Notes under the pieces: generated by a model
The model's database searches: none
The model's input: the letters and a program-made list of their open reading frames with translations, nothing else
What the model was told of the DNA's origin: nothing
Translations under genes and position numbers: made by a program
NCBI GenBank assembly: GCA_022828105.1
Contig: JAJEJC010000003.1
Coordinates: 1 to 64,000 of the forward strand
Direction of reading: 5' to 3'
Length of the DNA stretch: 64,000 nt
Source: Dehalococcoidia bacterium
GTDB lineage: Bacteria; Chloroflexota; Dehalococcoidia; Bin125
Shown: positions 1-8,613 of the stretch, piece by piece
Position numbering within the stretch: the first letter of the stretch is position 1
Layout: each line of letters opens with the position of its first letter

Positions 1-2
1 TC

Positions 3-314
3 GGTGCCGACCGGGCCTACGACACGCGCGATTTCGTCTGGGACCTGCGCGGCCTGGGCGTGACGCCGTACATCGCGCAGAACGCGCGGGGGCGGCGCAG
101 CGCGATCGACCGGCGTACGACCCGTCATCCCGGCTACCGCCAGGGTCAGCGCCGGCGCAAGCGGGTTGAGGAGGTCTTCGGCTGGATCAAGACCGTCGGC
201 ACCGGCGGCAAGCTGCGCTACCTGGGACGGTCCCGCAACAAACTCTGGTTCGAACTGACCGCCGCCGCCTACAACCTCACCCCCCTGGCCCGACTCGAGG
301 CGGCCGCCGCGTAG
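3..314 (+). CDS. IS5-type transposase, C-terminal fragment cut by the window edge
   Basis: This frame is open from the first bases of the window, so the 5' part of the gene lies outside. The visible 103 residues carry an Asp-containing GADRAYDT segment followed by a basic stretch and RKRVEEVFGWIKT, which matches the last Asp and the Glu region of DDE transposases of the IS5 group. The C-terminus NLTPLARLEAAAA is a normal end for this family, so the visible part shows no damage. Whether the element is complete cannot be judged, and I could not identify its terminal inverted repeat downstream of the stop. It marks the left edge of an accessory region. Confidence 0.8.
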   Translation, partial: GADRAYDTRDFVWDLRGLGVTPYIAQNARGRRSAIDRRTTRHPGYRQGQRRRKRVEEVFGWIKTVGTGGKLRYLGRSRNKLWFELTAAAYNLTPLARLEAAAA

Positions 315-554
315 CCGAACCGTGGGGACGGCTCAGACGCCGATCTCGCGTCAAGAGGCGCACCCTCCGACCTACAGGACCGCCGCACCATTCGGTGTCG
401 CAACGCGATCTGCCGTCCAACGCATGCCGATCTGGCTTCATCTATCCATAGCTCAGCAGCCTGCTAGGGTCCTTTGGGCGAAATCCATCGCAAATCCTCT
501 TGATCGTCGAGCAGTCCGACGACGAGCTGCGCCTGATGATAGATGGAGAGTGAC
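315..554. other. Intergenic stretch after the transposase
   Basis: No convincing gene is seen here. Short open frames on both strands (for example an arginine-rich frame on the plus strand from 322) have no recognisable domain. The right end of the insertion sequence should fall in this stretch, but its inverted repeat cannot be recognised without the left end. Confidence 0.4.
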
Positions 555-1319
555 GTGAACCCCAAGAACATCAGACGCGCCTTCTACGGCCACGCGTCCG
601 TCCAAGACCTCCCAACACCCAGGCCGAAGTCCGCGTTCCCATCGTCGTCCACTCTGACGCACGCGCTGATCGCTGCTGGGGTCACCCGGCTCGTCTTGAT
701 GATCGGCAGCCAATGCGCCGACGCCGCCGGCTAACGTCGGACGGTCTCCACCGAAATCCGCATCGCCGCCCACAAGGCCGACGACGGGTCGGTCGAGTTC
801 GCCTGGCAGCGATCTCACCCGAACACCATCTGGACCGACCGCGAGTTCGTCGGGCGGTTGCCCGCCGAAGGCCTCGGCTTCCACTTCGGCGAGCCGGTCT
901 GGTACGTCTCCCGCCGGCTGACCGTCGAGGTTACAATCGCGCTCGAGGGCGAGCGTCTCGCGGCCGTCAGCAACCAGTACTTGCCCGCGCTGCGCAAGCC
1001 GCTCTCGCTCGCCGACTGGCCCGCGGCCTGGTACGGCATCAGCATCACGGCCACGCGCGACCGCGCGCATCCCTGTGATGTCATCCGGATCGAGCAAGGC
1101 GGCCTCTGGGCCGTCCGCTTCCCCGCCGTGGGGGAGCAGACCGACATCACCTACGAACGCATCGTCTACGTTGCCAGCGCGACGCTGAGCGACCAACCGG
1201 ACATCGTCGTGGACCGGAACGTCGGCTTGGAGCTCCAGGACGTGACGTTCGTCGCTGAGGGCTGCGTCGAGGCGTTCTGGACCCTGGAGCGATTAGATTG
1301 GCCGACTCACTCGCGATGA
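555..1319 (+). pseudogene. Decayed secreted-protein-like gene with an in-frame stop
   Basis: From 735 to 1319 one frame encodes a protein-like sequence: EIRIAAHKADDGSVEF, then a variable part, then RRLTVEV. I associate the pattern R-I-A-x-x-x-x-x-DG-x-x-EF, followed by a conserved hydrophobic strand, with a small repeated domain found in exported proteins of Actinobacteria and Chloroflexota. The same frame continues upstream to about 543 but is broken by a TAA at 732-734, just after a hydrophobic segment (LIAAGVTRLVLMIG) that could be a worn signal peptide. A GTG at 555 follows a GGAGAG motif. No good start codon lies between the stop and the domain; the first ATG is at 858, inside it. A short gene starting there cannot be excluded. 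Confidence 0.35.
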
Positions 1320-1506
1320 ACGAACCGATCTCGGTCGTTATCATTCGACGAGATATGGTGCGACACCAAGACCGCTGGCAGCCGGAATGCGGGCTGCTCG
1401 ACGGCGATCCTCGCCAGGCCAAGTCCGATGATGGACCTTCAGGTCAGGCGCCGTCGGTACCACCCACCGAGGCAATCGACACTGCTGTCGAGGAGAGAAG
1501 CTCAGC

Positions 1507-2415
1507 TTGCCAGTAGGGGCGGACTCCATGAACAACCAGGACGAACTCCAGATTGCTGGCTACTACGACAGCCTCTCTGCGGTGTCGCGATTCATAAGGA
1601 TGTACCACGGACAGACCCTGCTTGGAAGTGGAACCTGCTTCTTCGTGATGTCTCAGGACGGACCGGTACTGGTCACCAACCGCCACAACTTCACCGGGCG
1701 TGACAATTTCACCGGGGAAGTGCTGCACCGGCAAGGCGGCATACCGGACCACGCCGTGGTGACAATGCATGGTCCCGGTGAGGTGCACTACCACATCGAC
1801 TTGACGGACCACACGAATCCGGAAGCGCCCGCTTGGACCGAACACCCGACATTGGAAGTTAGGGCGGACATCGTCGCCCTGCCAGTCAAGGAGATGACGA
1901 ACATCGTCGGAGAGATGAACAGCGTCTCCTTGAAGGGTGACTGGCATCGATGGGACATCGGCAGCGAACTGCATGTCATCGGCTACCCGTACGGGCAGAT
2001 CGGCGGACCATTTCCGATCTGGTCGAAGGGGTTCATCGCGTCCGAACCCGATGTTGACATCTCAGGTTTGCCGGTGTTTCTCATCGACTGTCGGTCGCGC
2101 CCCGGTCAGTCTGGTTCTCCTGTGTTCGCGCACTTTCGCGCGGGAGCCGTCGTCGAGCATGAGGGACAGAGTTGGCAGGCGAAAAGACCGATAAACTACT
2201 TCGTCGGTGTCTACTCCGGCAGATTGCGCGCTGACTCGGACCTCGGCCTGGTGTGGAAGCGTAGTTGTGTCGAAGAGCTCGTGAACCACGCAGTAGCTCA
2301 CGGCACCCAACACCGAATGGAGCTACGCCGCCACCAGTTCTCGGCAGCCTTCTATAGGAAACTGAACCTCGATCGATACGTCCGGAAGGATTTCGATGAA
2401 GCCGAATGGGCGTAG
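1507..2415 (+). CDS. Trypsin-like serine protease domain protein
   Basis: A 302-residue protein with an apparent chymotrypsin-fold catalytic triad: His60 in LVTNRHNF, Asp121 in RADIVALPV, and Ser202 in RPGQSGSPV. The order and spacing fit S1-type or HtrA-like proteases without a PDZ domain. No signal peptide or membrane segment is visible, so the protein is probably cytoplasmic, which is unusual for a housekeeping trypsin and common among defence-associated proteases. The TTG start at 1507 is chosen because GAGGAGAG lies just upstream; an ATG at 1528 is the alternative. Codon use is less GC-biased than in the core genes further right. It precedes a TOPRIM gene on the same strand, with about 290 bases between them in which no gene is seen. 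The substrate is unknown. Confidence 0.7.
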   Translation: MPVGADSMNNQDELQIAGYYDSLSAVSRFIRMYHGQTLLGSGTCFFVMSQDGPVLVTNRHNFTGRDNFTGEVLHRQGGIPDHAVVTMHGPGEVHYHIDLTDHTNPEAPAWTEHPTLEVRADIVALPVKEMTNIVGEMNSVSLKGDWHRWDIGSELHVIGYPYGQIGGPFPIWSKGFIASEPDVDISGLPVFLIDCRSRPGQSGSPVFAHFRAGAVVEHEGQSWQAKRPINYFVGVYSGRLRADSDLGLVWKRSCVEELVNHAVAHGTQHRMELRRHQFSAAFYRKLNLDRYVRKDFDEAEWA

Positions 2416-2707
2416 GTGAAGAAAGCTATCTCGTGGCGATCCCAGGCGCGAGGTTCGATGACGAGTTCGCCCTTTCGTCTGGGAAGTCCGGGAAGTCCGG
2501 CCGAACCTTGCGGCGGACTCTCGTCTGTTGCGGACACTCACGAGCTGGATGAGGCACGGCTGGTCCAGTCGGCTGGCATCGATCGCAACCCCATCGACCA
2601 ACGCCCCTTCTGTGTCGAGTCGACGGAGGATCGAGCGGCGCTAGCGGACGTTGTCGAGAGCACATAAGCCTGATCCACCGCGCGGCGCAGGCCCATACGA
2701 TCACACC

Positions 2708-4429
2708 ATGATCCAGATTCCGCCGCAACCGGGCCAACTCATTCTCGACCATGTGGCGGTGCGCTTGCGACCGCTTCTGACCCGGGAGGAGTTTCTTGAG
2801 TTTTGCCAAGAGCGCAATCTCAAAGTCTCGGCCGAACTGCTGCAACATCTCGAGGAACAGCGCGTGTTCACGCCGCTCATTCGCGTCTACCGGCCGCGCG
2901 GCGACAGGCGGATTCTCCATGTCGACGACAAGCCCACGGCGCCCGACTTCGCCGCCGGCTGGGTCGTCGACTGCAGCGCTCCCGGCGCGAACTACTCGCT
3001 GCCGGCCATCAATGATCCTGAGACCATGCCCTTCTATTCGGAGTTTCAGATATGGGCCCTCGAATGGGTGCTCGCGGAGACGAGCGTCACCTTCCAACTG
3101 AACGAGCTCGCCGGACCGGGGGCTCAGGAAGCGGACTGGGACAAACGCTTGGTTCGGCTGCGCGCGCTGGCGAACGATCGTGTCGTGCGCCTGTGCGCCG
3201 ATGCCGAGCTGACCGCCATCCCGATCCTCTGCCAGGCGATCTCCAACCGCTATCTGCCGCACGCGCTCAGTAATCAGCGCAGCTACCAGGTGAGGGACGC
3301 GCAGCACTTCAGCAACGAGTGGATGGTCTTCGGTAGTGGATCATGGGACTGGCAGGGGTGCCGCAAGGAGTGGGATCCCGCCGCGTCCGTCGCGCCCTTT
3401 GCGCTGGGCGAGGAGTCCCTCGAACGCGCCCATTGGCGGATGGTGAGCGCGATGCATCGGTGCGATCCGTTGTGGCGCTGGCGAAACCTGCTGCAGTTCG
3501 TCGACCAGCGCAAGCGCGATGAGTTGCGCGGGGACGCCCTGCGGGCCGAGCTCTACCGCCAATGCGCGGAGATGCTCCGGCGACTGCACCGAGACCTCTA
3601 CGGGATTGATCTCGGACCGCCCGAAGACGCGCTCCGGGGCGAGTCATCGCTGATCCCAGAGCCCGCCGTGCGCGAAGACCCGCGCGAGCATCTGCAATTC
3701 GTCGCGAACCAGTACGACCTCAATCCGCAACCCAAGGCGGTACTCCTAGTCGAGGGCGAGAGCGAAGTCGTGTTCACTCGCTCGATATTCCGAGAGCTGT
3801 TCCACATGCATCAGGGGGTGTCGGGGATTGAGATCCTGAACCTCGGCGGCGTCAATCAGGCAACCGGCAACAGGCGGGACGACCGATTCCACGCCATCTT
3901 CCGGCTAGTCGATTATCTGCTCGATCACCAAACACTCGTGTTCCTCATGCTCGACAACGAAAACCAGGCGAACAAGCTCAAGGAAGCTTCCGCCCACAAG
4001 CGATCGATCTTTGGAGTCCGGCAGCGGGTGATATCCCCGGACCGGATTCACTTGTGGCAGCAGAACTTCGAGCTAGACAACTTCACGGACGAAGAACTCG
4101 TGAGGGCGATGGCGGTCGCAGCGGAACATCGCGCGGAGTTTGATGCTGCGGACATCCGAGCGGTACGGTCCGCATGGCAGACGAAGAGCCTGGCCCACGT
4201 CTATAGGACTCGCACTGGCGCTGACCTCAAGAAACCAGACCTGGCCCAAGCACTGGCGGAGGTGGCAATCGCATCGCCCAGATTCGCAGATGGCTTCCAG
4301 CGACCGATCGTCGACTTGCTGCTGCGCGTTCGTCGCGAGGCGTCGAGAAATCCGTTGCCATTGACGCGGGAAGTCTGGGAGCAGAATCAGGATTCGCTCG
4401 ACTCCGAAGACACCACGTCGGAGCTGTGA
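2708..4429 (+). CDS. Large standalone TOPRIM (OLD-nuclease-like) protein
   Basis: A protein of 573 residues from the ATG at 2708; an in-frame TTG at 2651 would add 19 residues. The C-terminal half has a TOPRIM-like pattern: AVLLVEGESE (Glu349), then LGGVN (379-383), then FLMLDNEN with Asp416 and Glu418. This resembles the Glu and Asp-x-Asp metal-binding elements of OLD-family nucleases, although the third element is DNE rather than DxD. No Walker A motif is visible in the roughly 340-residue N-terminal part, which I do not recognise. The protein would therefore be a TOPRIM nuclease without the ABC-type ATPase of Class 1 or 2 OLD proteins. It lies between a trypsin-like protease and a small putative nuclease in an accessory region, so a phage-defence role is plausible but unproven. 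Confidence 0.6.
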   Translation: MIQIPPQPGQLILDHVAVRLRPLLTREEFLEFCQERNLKVSAELLQHLEEQRVFTPLIRVYRPRGDRRILHVDDKPTAPDFAAGWVVDCSAPGANYSLPAINDPETMPFYSEFQIWALEWVLAETSVTFQLNELAGPGAQEADWDKRLVRLRALANDRVVRLCADAELTAIPILCQAISNRYLPHALSNQRSYQVRDAQHFSNEWMVFGSGSWDWQGCRKEWDPAASVAPFALGEESLERAHWRMVSAMHRCDPLWRWRNLLQFVDQRKRDELRGDALRAELYRQCAEMLRRLHRDLYGIDLGPPEDALRGESSLIPEPAVREDPREHLQFVANQYDLNPQPKAVLLVEGESEVVFTRSIFRELFHMHQGVSGIEILNLGGVNQATGNRRDDRFHAIFRLVDYLLDHQTLVFLMLDNENQANKLKEASAHKRSIFGVRQRVISPDRIHLWQQNFELDNFTDEELVRAMAVAAEHRAEFDAADIRAVRSAWQTKSLAHVYRTRTGADLKKPDLAQALAEVAIASPRFADGFQRPIVDLLLRVRREASRNPLPLTREVWEQNQDSLDSEDTTSEL

Positions 4430-4699
4430 CCGCGACTCGACTGCACCAGAACACCGCAAACGGACAACACGGTCTCGCCAGTACTTCCAGTGGGGCCTTC
4501 CCCATCCGTTCAGCTTCCTCTTGTCGGACCTGCCGACGCTCAACGACCTCGGCCTGCATCGGTTCGCAATGCCTCAGGCGGCTCACTGTTCGGGCAGTCA
4601 TTGCTTCGAGGCCAGTGCACCAGCAGATACGATGGCCGAACAGGCAGGCTCAACGGGCGGCGATACCACCGCTGATTGAGCGGCGACGGGAGTTGGGTT

Positions 4700-5305
4700 G
4701 TGACGCTGCCGAGTGAACAAGAATTGCGTTGCGCCGAGGCTGTGTGCAGCTGTCTGAGGGAGCGAACTGGCCGACCCTGGAAAGTAGCCGAGTGGAATGA
4801 CGGGTTCGAGAACAGCGCGCCAAGTTTCGACCTCCGACTGAGCGACGGATTGGAGAGTCTCTTGGTCGAGATCACCCGCTTATCCGACGGGCCAGCATTC
4901 AGCAGGCACGATGAGAACCTACAGCGCTTGTTTCGGGCGCTCTCACCAGACCCGGAGAGAAGCTATTGCGTGTTCCTGCCGCCGCCCCACCTGTTGCGTC
5001 TGGACCCGCGACAAGTGAGGCAGCTACGGCGCGCCATCAGGCGTGCGGCACCTGGACTTCGTGTCGGTGACAAGGCGCATGTCGCTGTTCCGCGTCGAGG
5101 GATTTTGAAGTTCATGCGGGAATGCGCACCCGGCTACCTGGCGTGTCATCACGATGTCACTTGGCCGCTCAGCGAGTTCTCGTCAGAGGTTAGCGGCGTC
5201 TACTTTCTGCAAGACGATTGGAGGCACGATCACCAGTTCGCGACTGCTGAGCGCCAGTCGGAGTTTCAACGCGTTCTGCTCAGAGCGTGCTCGCAGAGCC
5301 GCTAG
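4700..5305 (+). CDS. Hypothetical protein, possible PD-(D/E)XK-type fold
   Basis: A protein of 201 residues, counted from the GTG at 4700, which follows GGGAG; an in-frame TTG at 4676 is the alternative. I do not recognise the family. Near residues 45-65 there is SFDLRLSDG followed by LLVEITRL, a strand-turn-strand with Asp and Glu-x-Thr that resembles a degenerate PD-(D/E)XK core. The middle is rich in Arg and Leu (LDPRQVRQLRRAIRR). The gene starts 270 bases after the TOPRIM gene on the same strand; no gene is visible in that gap. Its less GC-biased codon use matches the rest of the island. Function unknown; the nuclease suggestion is weak. Confidence 0.4.
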   Translation: MTLPSEQELRCAEAVCSCLRERTGRPWKVAEWNDGFENSAPSFDLRLSDGLESLLVEITRLSDGPAFSRHDENLQRLFRALSPDPERSYCVFLPPPHLLRLDPRQVRQLRRAIRRAAPGLRVGDKAHVAVPRRGILKFMRECAPGYLACHHDVTWPLSEFSSEVSGVYFLQDDWRHDHQFATAERQSEFQRVLLRACSQSR

Positions 5306-5383
5306 CAGTGTCCGGTACCAGTCGAATGGCACGAGGAGTGGGAACTCCAACGGCTCAGGGATCCCGCCCAAGGGCGAGGCGGG

Positions 5384-5713
5384 GTGTCGGTTCTTGGCTT
5401 CGTCGGAGACTTTGTAGAATCGGCTGCGATTCGCGGCGTCCAACAGGCGGTCGAACATGGGAAGGCCAAGCTCCAGCGAGGCAGAGACAGGGCCAAGGCC
5501 GCTGTGGCTCTCCACGCTGGGGAACACCAGCACATGCTCTCGACGACGCAGTTCGAGAGTGCAATCGCCGGTCTCTCAGGTGCCGACGTCTGGCCGCTCG
5601 ATTCAGTGTTCCTGATTGACGGCGACCGCGTGCATGGATGCTTCAACTACAACCACAGCGATGTGCCGGTGCAGCGATATCGGGGCCGGCCGCATTCGCT
5701 CTGTCAGACGTGA
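5384..5713 (+). CDS. Uncertain small ORF in the gap before the Uma2 gene
   Basis: The interval 5306-5753 contains no gene that I can support firmly. The best candidate is this 109-residue frame, starting with GTG after GAGGCGGG. Its middle (AAIRGVQQAVEHGKAKLQRG) would be helical and charged. No domain is recognised. A minus-strand frame (5183-5533) also looks partly protein-like but overlaps the preceding gene heavily. Both may be remnants. Confidence 0.22.
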   Translation: MSVLGFVGDFVESAAIRGVQQAVEHGKAKLQRGRDRAKAAVALHAGEHQHMLSTTQFESAIAGLSGADVWPLDSVFLIDGDRVHGCFNYNHSDVPVQRYRGRPHSLCQT

Positions 5714-5753
5714 CGATCGCCAGACTGTTACTCTGCCTACTCGGAGGGCTCTG

Positions 5754-6458
5754 ATGGTCACCGCCAAAGAACTGCCGCAGGTCGTCAACGGCCGCATCCG
5801 CTTGCCCGATATTCCCGAACGGAACCCGGACGAAGTGACGACCTACGACTCTCTACATCACGAGGGTAACGCCTTTCACCTGCGGCAGCACCTCGTCGCT
5901 CAGGGCGCTGATCCCGAGCGGCTGCTGGTCACAGCCGATCATTGGATCGTGCAAGACGCGGAGGACTTCCTGCGCCGTCGGCGCTACCCCGACCTGATGG
6001 TCGCCTTCGACGTCGATCTTGAGGCTCACAAGGGGAGCAACGGCTACATCATTGCCGAGCAAGGCAAGCCCCCGGACTTCGTCCTGGAAGTGGCCTCGCA
6101 GAGCACAGGCCGCATCGATGTCGGTCCGAAACGCGACGACTACGAGTCGTTCGGCATCCGCGAGTACTGGCGCTTCGACGAGAGCGGCATGTTCCACGGC
6201 GTGAGGTTGGCTGGAGACCGGCTGACGGAGGGCACATACGAACCAATCGAGATACAGGAACATGACGACGACAGGCTTCGGGGCTACAGCGTCGCGCTGG
6301 GTGTTGAACTGGAATGGCGAAACGGCCGACTTGGCTGGCTCAATCCACGGACGGGTCAGCATATTCCCACCTTTCTCGAAGAACGCGCCCGCGCTGAGAA
6401 CGCTGAAGCACATCTGAGGAGACTGGAAGAGGAGTTACGCCGATTCCGCGGGGAGTGA
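5754..6458 (+). CDS. Uma2 family endonuclease (DUF820)
   Basis: A 234-residue protein with the Uma2 core: RYPDLMVAFDVD, then PPDFVLEVASQSTGRID, then KRDDYESFGIREYWRFD. These supply the Asp, Glu and Lys positions of the PD-(D/E)XK-type fold found in this family. The C-terminus is a charged helix (RARAENAEAHLRRLEEEL), probably a coiled coil for self-association, as is usual in the family. The ATG at 5754 follows GGAGGG. Uma2 proteins are abundant in Chloroflexota and cyanobacteria, and their biological role is poorly known. It is the last gene of the accessory island; about 140 bases without a gene separate it from the next, minus-strand block. Confidence 0.85.
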   Translation: MVTAKELPQVVNGRIRLPDIPERNPDEVTTYDSLHHEGNAFHLRQHLVAQGADPERLLVTADHWIVQDAEDFLRRRRYPDLMVAFDVDLEAHKGSNGYIIAEQGKPPDFVLEVASQSTGRIDVGPKRDDYESFGIREYWRFDESGMFHGVRLAGDRLTEGTYEPIEIQEHDDDRLRGYSVALGVELEWRNGRLGWLNPRTGQHIPTFLEERARAENAEAHLRRLEEELRRFRGE

Positions 6459-6599
6459 CCATCCCTAGCAGAGCACATATTCTTCCGCTCAAGGGTCGAG
6501 ATTGAGATGCTCAGACACGCTCAACTTCCTATGTCGACAACCCACTCAAAAGTTCGCAGTTCGGTACACGACGGTCCACCACCTCTATGCAAACACGCG

Positions 6600-7490
6600 C
6601 TAGTTGCCGGAGAGGCCGAAGGCTTCGAGGTAGAGTTCGCGGCCTTGCTCCGGCGTCGCGCCCTGGCCGAGCCAGCCGTCACCGACCCGGATCTCAAAGT
6701 GCAAGTGGACGTCGTTCTCGTCGGTGTAGACCTCGCGCTGTCCGGATTCTCCGGCGAAGCCGATGACCTGGCCCTGTTGCACCCGGACGCCGACGGCGAT
6801 TCCCTGGGCGATGGCGGAGAGATGAGCGTAGCGAGTGACGACGCCACGGCCGTGGTCGATGTACACCTGGCGTCCGCGCAGCTCGTCGAGGATCTCTTCG
6901 CCCTCCCAGTTGGCGGCCTCGAAGCGGGCCCAGTCGGCGGGCGTGATGTCGATGTAGTCGAGGTCGGCGCGGATTACGAGACCGTCCTTGGCTGCAAGGA
7001 TGGGGGTGAACTCGTCGATCAGCACGCATGAGGCCCACTCGTAGAAATCCAGCCCTTCGTGGACGCCGTCATTGCGGTAGGCGCGATTCGCGCCTGGCAG
7101 ATGCCCCTCATGGCGCGAGATGCAGGCATCGGCGATCGGCACAATGAAACCCAGCAGCGGATCGTCTGCGGGTTCGTCGACTGCCGACTGCGAATGCGGC
7201 GATTCCTGTTCCTGTTGGACGGACTGCGCTTGCGTCGCCGCCTGCTCGGCCGGTTCATCGAGCGAGCGTTGCTGCTCGTCGGCCTGAGCGGCCGCTTGCG
7301 CAGCAGGCTGGGGTTGCTGTTGCTGAGCCGCCTGTTGCTCCACTTGCTCGACGGCCTGAACTTCGTCAGCGTCGCCCGCCATGACGGGCGGCGGGTCATC
7401 GGAGTCGGTGGCCTGGACGACGGCGATTACCGCAGCGGCGATGAAGATGACGGCGGCGAGGGAGATGTAGAGCCAGGTCGGGCCAATCAA
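6600..7490 (-). CDS. Membrane-anchored M23 family metallopeptidase (LytM-like)
   Basis: The protein begins with one transmembrane helix (WLYISLAAVIFIAAAVIAVV), continues with a long Gln/Ala/Glu-rich linker, and ends in an M23 domain. The zinc ligands are seen as HEGLD (H-x3-D) and HLHFE (HxH), together with VVTRYAHLS. M23 enzymes cut peptidoglycan stem or cross-bridge peptides outside the membrane. The start is uncertain: the only usable codon downstream of the neighbouring gene is the TTG at 7490, right at the membrane helix. A longer frame reaches 7700 but would overlap the metal-binding gene by more than 100 bases. An Arg-rich stretch just upstream of the helix suggests the true N-terminus may be longer. 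Confidence 0.7.
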   Translation of the reverse strand: MIGPTWLYISLAAVIFIAAAVIAVVQATDSDDPPPVMAGDADEVQAVEQVEQQAAQQQQPQPAAQAAAQADEQQRSLDEPAEQAATQAQSVQQEQESPHSQSAVDEPADDPLLGFIVPIADACISRHEGHLPGANRAYRNDGVHEGLDFYEWASCVLIDEFTPILAAKDGLVIRADLDYIDITPADWARFEAANWEGEEILDELRGRQVYIDHGRGVVTRYAHLSAIAQGIAVGVRVQQGQVIGFAGESGQREVYTDENDVHLHFEIRVGDGWLGQGATPEQGRELYLEAFGLSGN

Positions 7491-7578
7491 CCAGCCGGAC
7501 TGGCGCTCGGGGTACGCATGCCTCCGATCGCGGCGATGGGGCTGGCGCCCGGATCCACTTCCCTGGTCGGTCCAGGGG

Positions 7579-7797
7579 CTATCGGAGCGGCGGATAGCCT
7601 TCCTCCTCGAGGGCGGCGTCGATCTGGTCGGTCGTCGTGAGGGCGGCGTCGTAGTCGACGTCGACGCGGCGTTCCTCCACGCTGACTTCAACGCGGGCAA
7701 CGCCGCCGAGCTTCGAGAGCGCGCCGGTGATCGCGTTGGCGCAGTGGTCGCAAGAGATATCGGGCGCGGTGCGGGTCAGCGTGGTGGTCTCGGCCAT
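7579..7797 (-). CDS. Heavy-metal-associated (HMA) domain protein, CopZ-like
   Basis: A 72-residue protein that is a single HMA domain. The metal-binding pair is Cys16 and Cys19 in ISCDHCANAI, followed by the usual helix and strands (VARVEVSVEERRVDVDYD). Such proteins carry Cu(I) or similar soft metals in the cytoplasm. The ATG at 7797 is preferred because GGGAAA precedes it; an in-frame GTG at 7821 is possible. No copper ATPase or metal regulator is next to it in the window. It lies between gatD and the M23 peptidase on the same strand. Confidence 0.8.
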   Translation of the reverse strand: MAETTTLTRTAPDISCDHCANAITGALSKLGGVARVEVSVEERRVDVDYDAALTTTDQIDAALEEEGYPPLR

Positions 7798-7836
7798 AGC
7801 GGTTTCCCGTTCAAGATGCACTGGTTCGACTCTAGG

Positions 7837-8613
7837 TTATGCGAAGCGCCGCCCGATCGCCGACTCGGCCGGCGAGAATGCGGCGCGCAGGGCCTCGGCA
7901 TGGGCGCGAAGTGCAGCACGATCGTCGAGCGGACTCAGCGCCGGCGCGTCCGAGCCGTATCGGCGCTGCAGGGCGAGCGCAATCAGGCGATCGGCGAGTC
8001 GGGGATTCTTGGGCAGCACGGCGCCGTGCAGATACGTGCCGAAGGCGTTCCTGCGCCGCGCGCCTTCGAGTCCGTCGCCGCCGTTGTTGCCGAATCCGCT
8101 GACGACGCTGGCGAAGGCCTGCTGTCCCTCATTGAGATACGTGCGGCCGCCGTGATTCTCGAAGCCAACCACAGTCTCGCCCTCCCAGATTGCGACGACG
8201 TTGCCCACGCAGCGCTGGATCGACGGTCCGGGATGGGCGGCGACGGCATCGAAGATTGCGATGCCTTCCATGATCTCGCCGTCCCAGCCTCGATAATGCT
8301 GACCAAACAGTTGAAATCCCCCGCAGACGGCAAGAACGACGCCGTCGTCCTCGATGTAGTCGCGCAGGGCGGCGCCGCGCCGATGGAGATCGGACTGGAC
8401 GCGGCGCTGTTCGCGATCTTGGCCGCCGCCGACGAGGATGATGTCCGTATCGTCGGGGGACCAGTGATCGCCGATCACGACCGGCGTGATCTCGGCGTCG
8501 ATGCCGCGCGCCTGGCAGCGCCGTTCGAGGGCTCGCGCATTGCCGCGGTCGCCGTAGAGGTTGAGCAGCTCGGGATAGAGCACCGCGACGTTCAAGCGCC
8601 AGTTGGCCGACAT
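7837..8613 (-). CDS. gatD: Lipid II isoglutaminyl synthase, glutamine amidotransferase subunit
   Basis: A 258-residue CobB/CobQ-type class I glutaminase. The nucleophile is Cys97 in LAVCGGFQLFG and the histidine is His196 in TYLHGAVLPKNP. The N-terminal LYPELLNLYGDRGN is characteristic of GatD. With MurT it amidates the D-Glu of the peptidoglycan stem peptide, supplying ammonia from glutamine on the inner face of the membrane. The start ATG shares one base with the murT stop (TGATG), so the two are translationally coupled, as expected for subunits of one complex. Confidence 0.92.
   Translation of the reverse strand: MSANWRLNVAVLYPELLNLYGDRGNARALERRCQARGIDAEITPVVIGDHWSPDDTDIILVGGGQDREQRRVQSDLHRRGAALRDYIEDDGVVLAVCGGFQLFGQHYRGWDGEIMEGIAIFDAVAAHPGPSIQRCVGNVVAIWEGETVVGFENHGGRTYLNEGQQAFASVVSGFGNNGGDGLEGARRRNAFGTYLHGAVLPKNPRLADRLIALALQRRYGSDAPALSPLDDRAALRAHAEALRAAFSPAESAIGRRFA

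Noticed and set aside
453-1196. 247-residue minus-strand frame
   Set aside because: Opposes the frame with the recognisable DG-x-x-EF domain and has low-complexity Gly/Asp/Arg composition.
5183-5533. 116-residue minus-strand frame that looks partly protein-like
   Set aside because: Overlaps the end of the preceding plus-strand gene and has no recognised domain or ribosome-binding site; left undecided.
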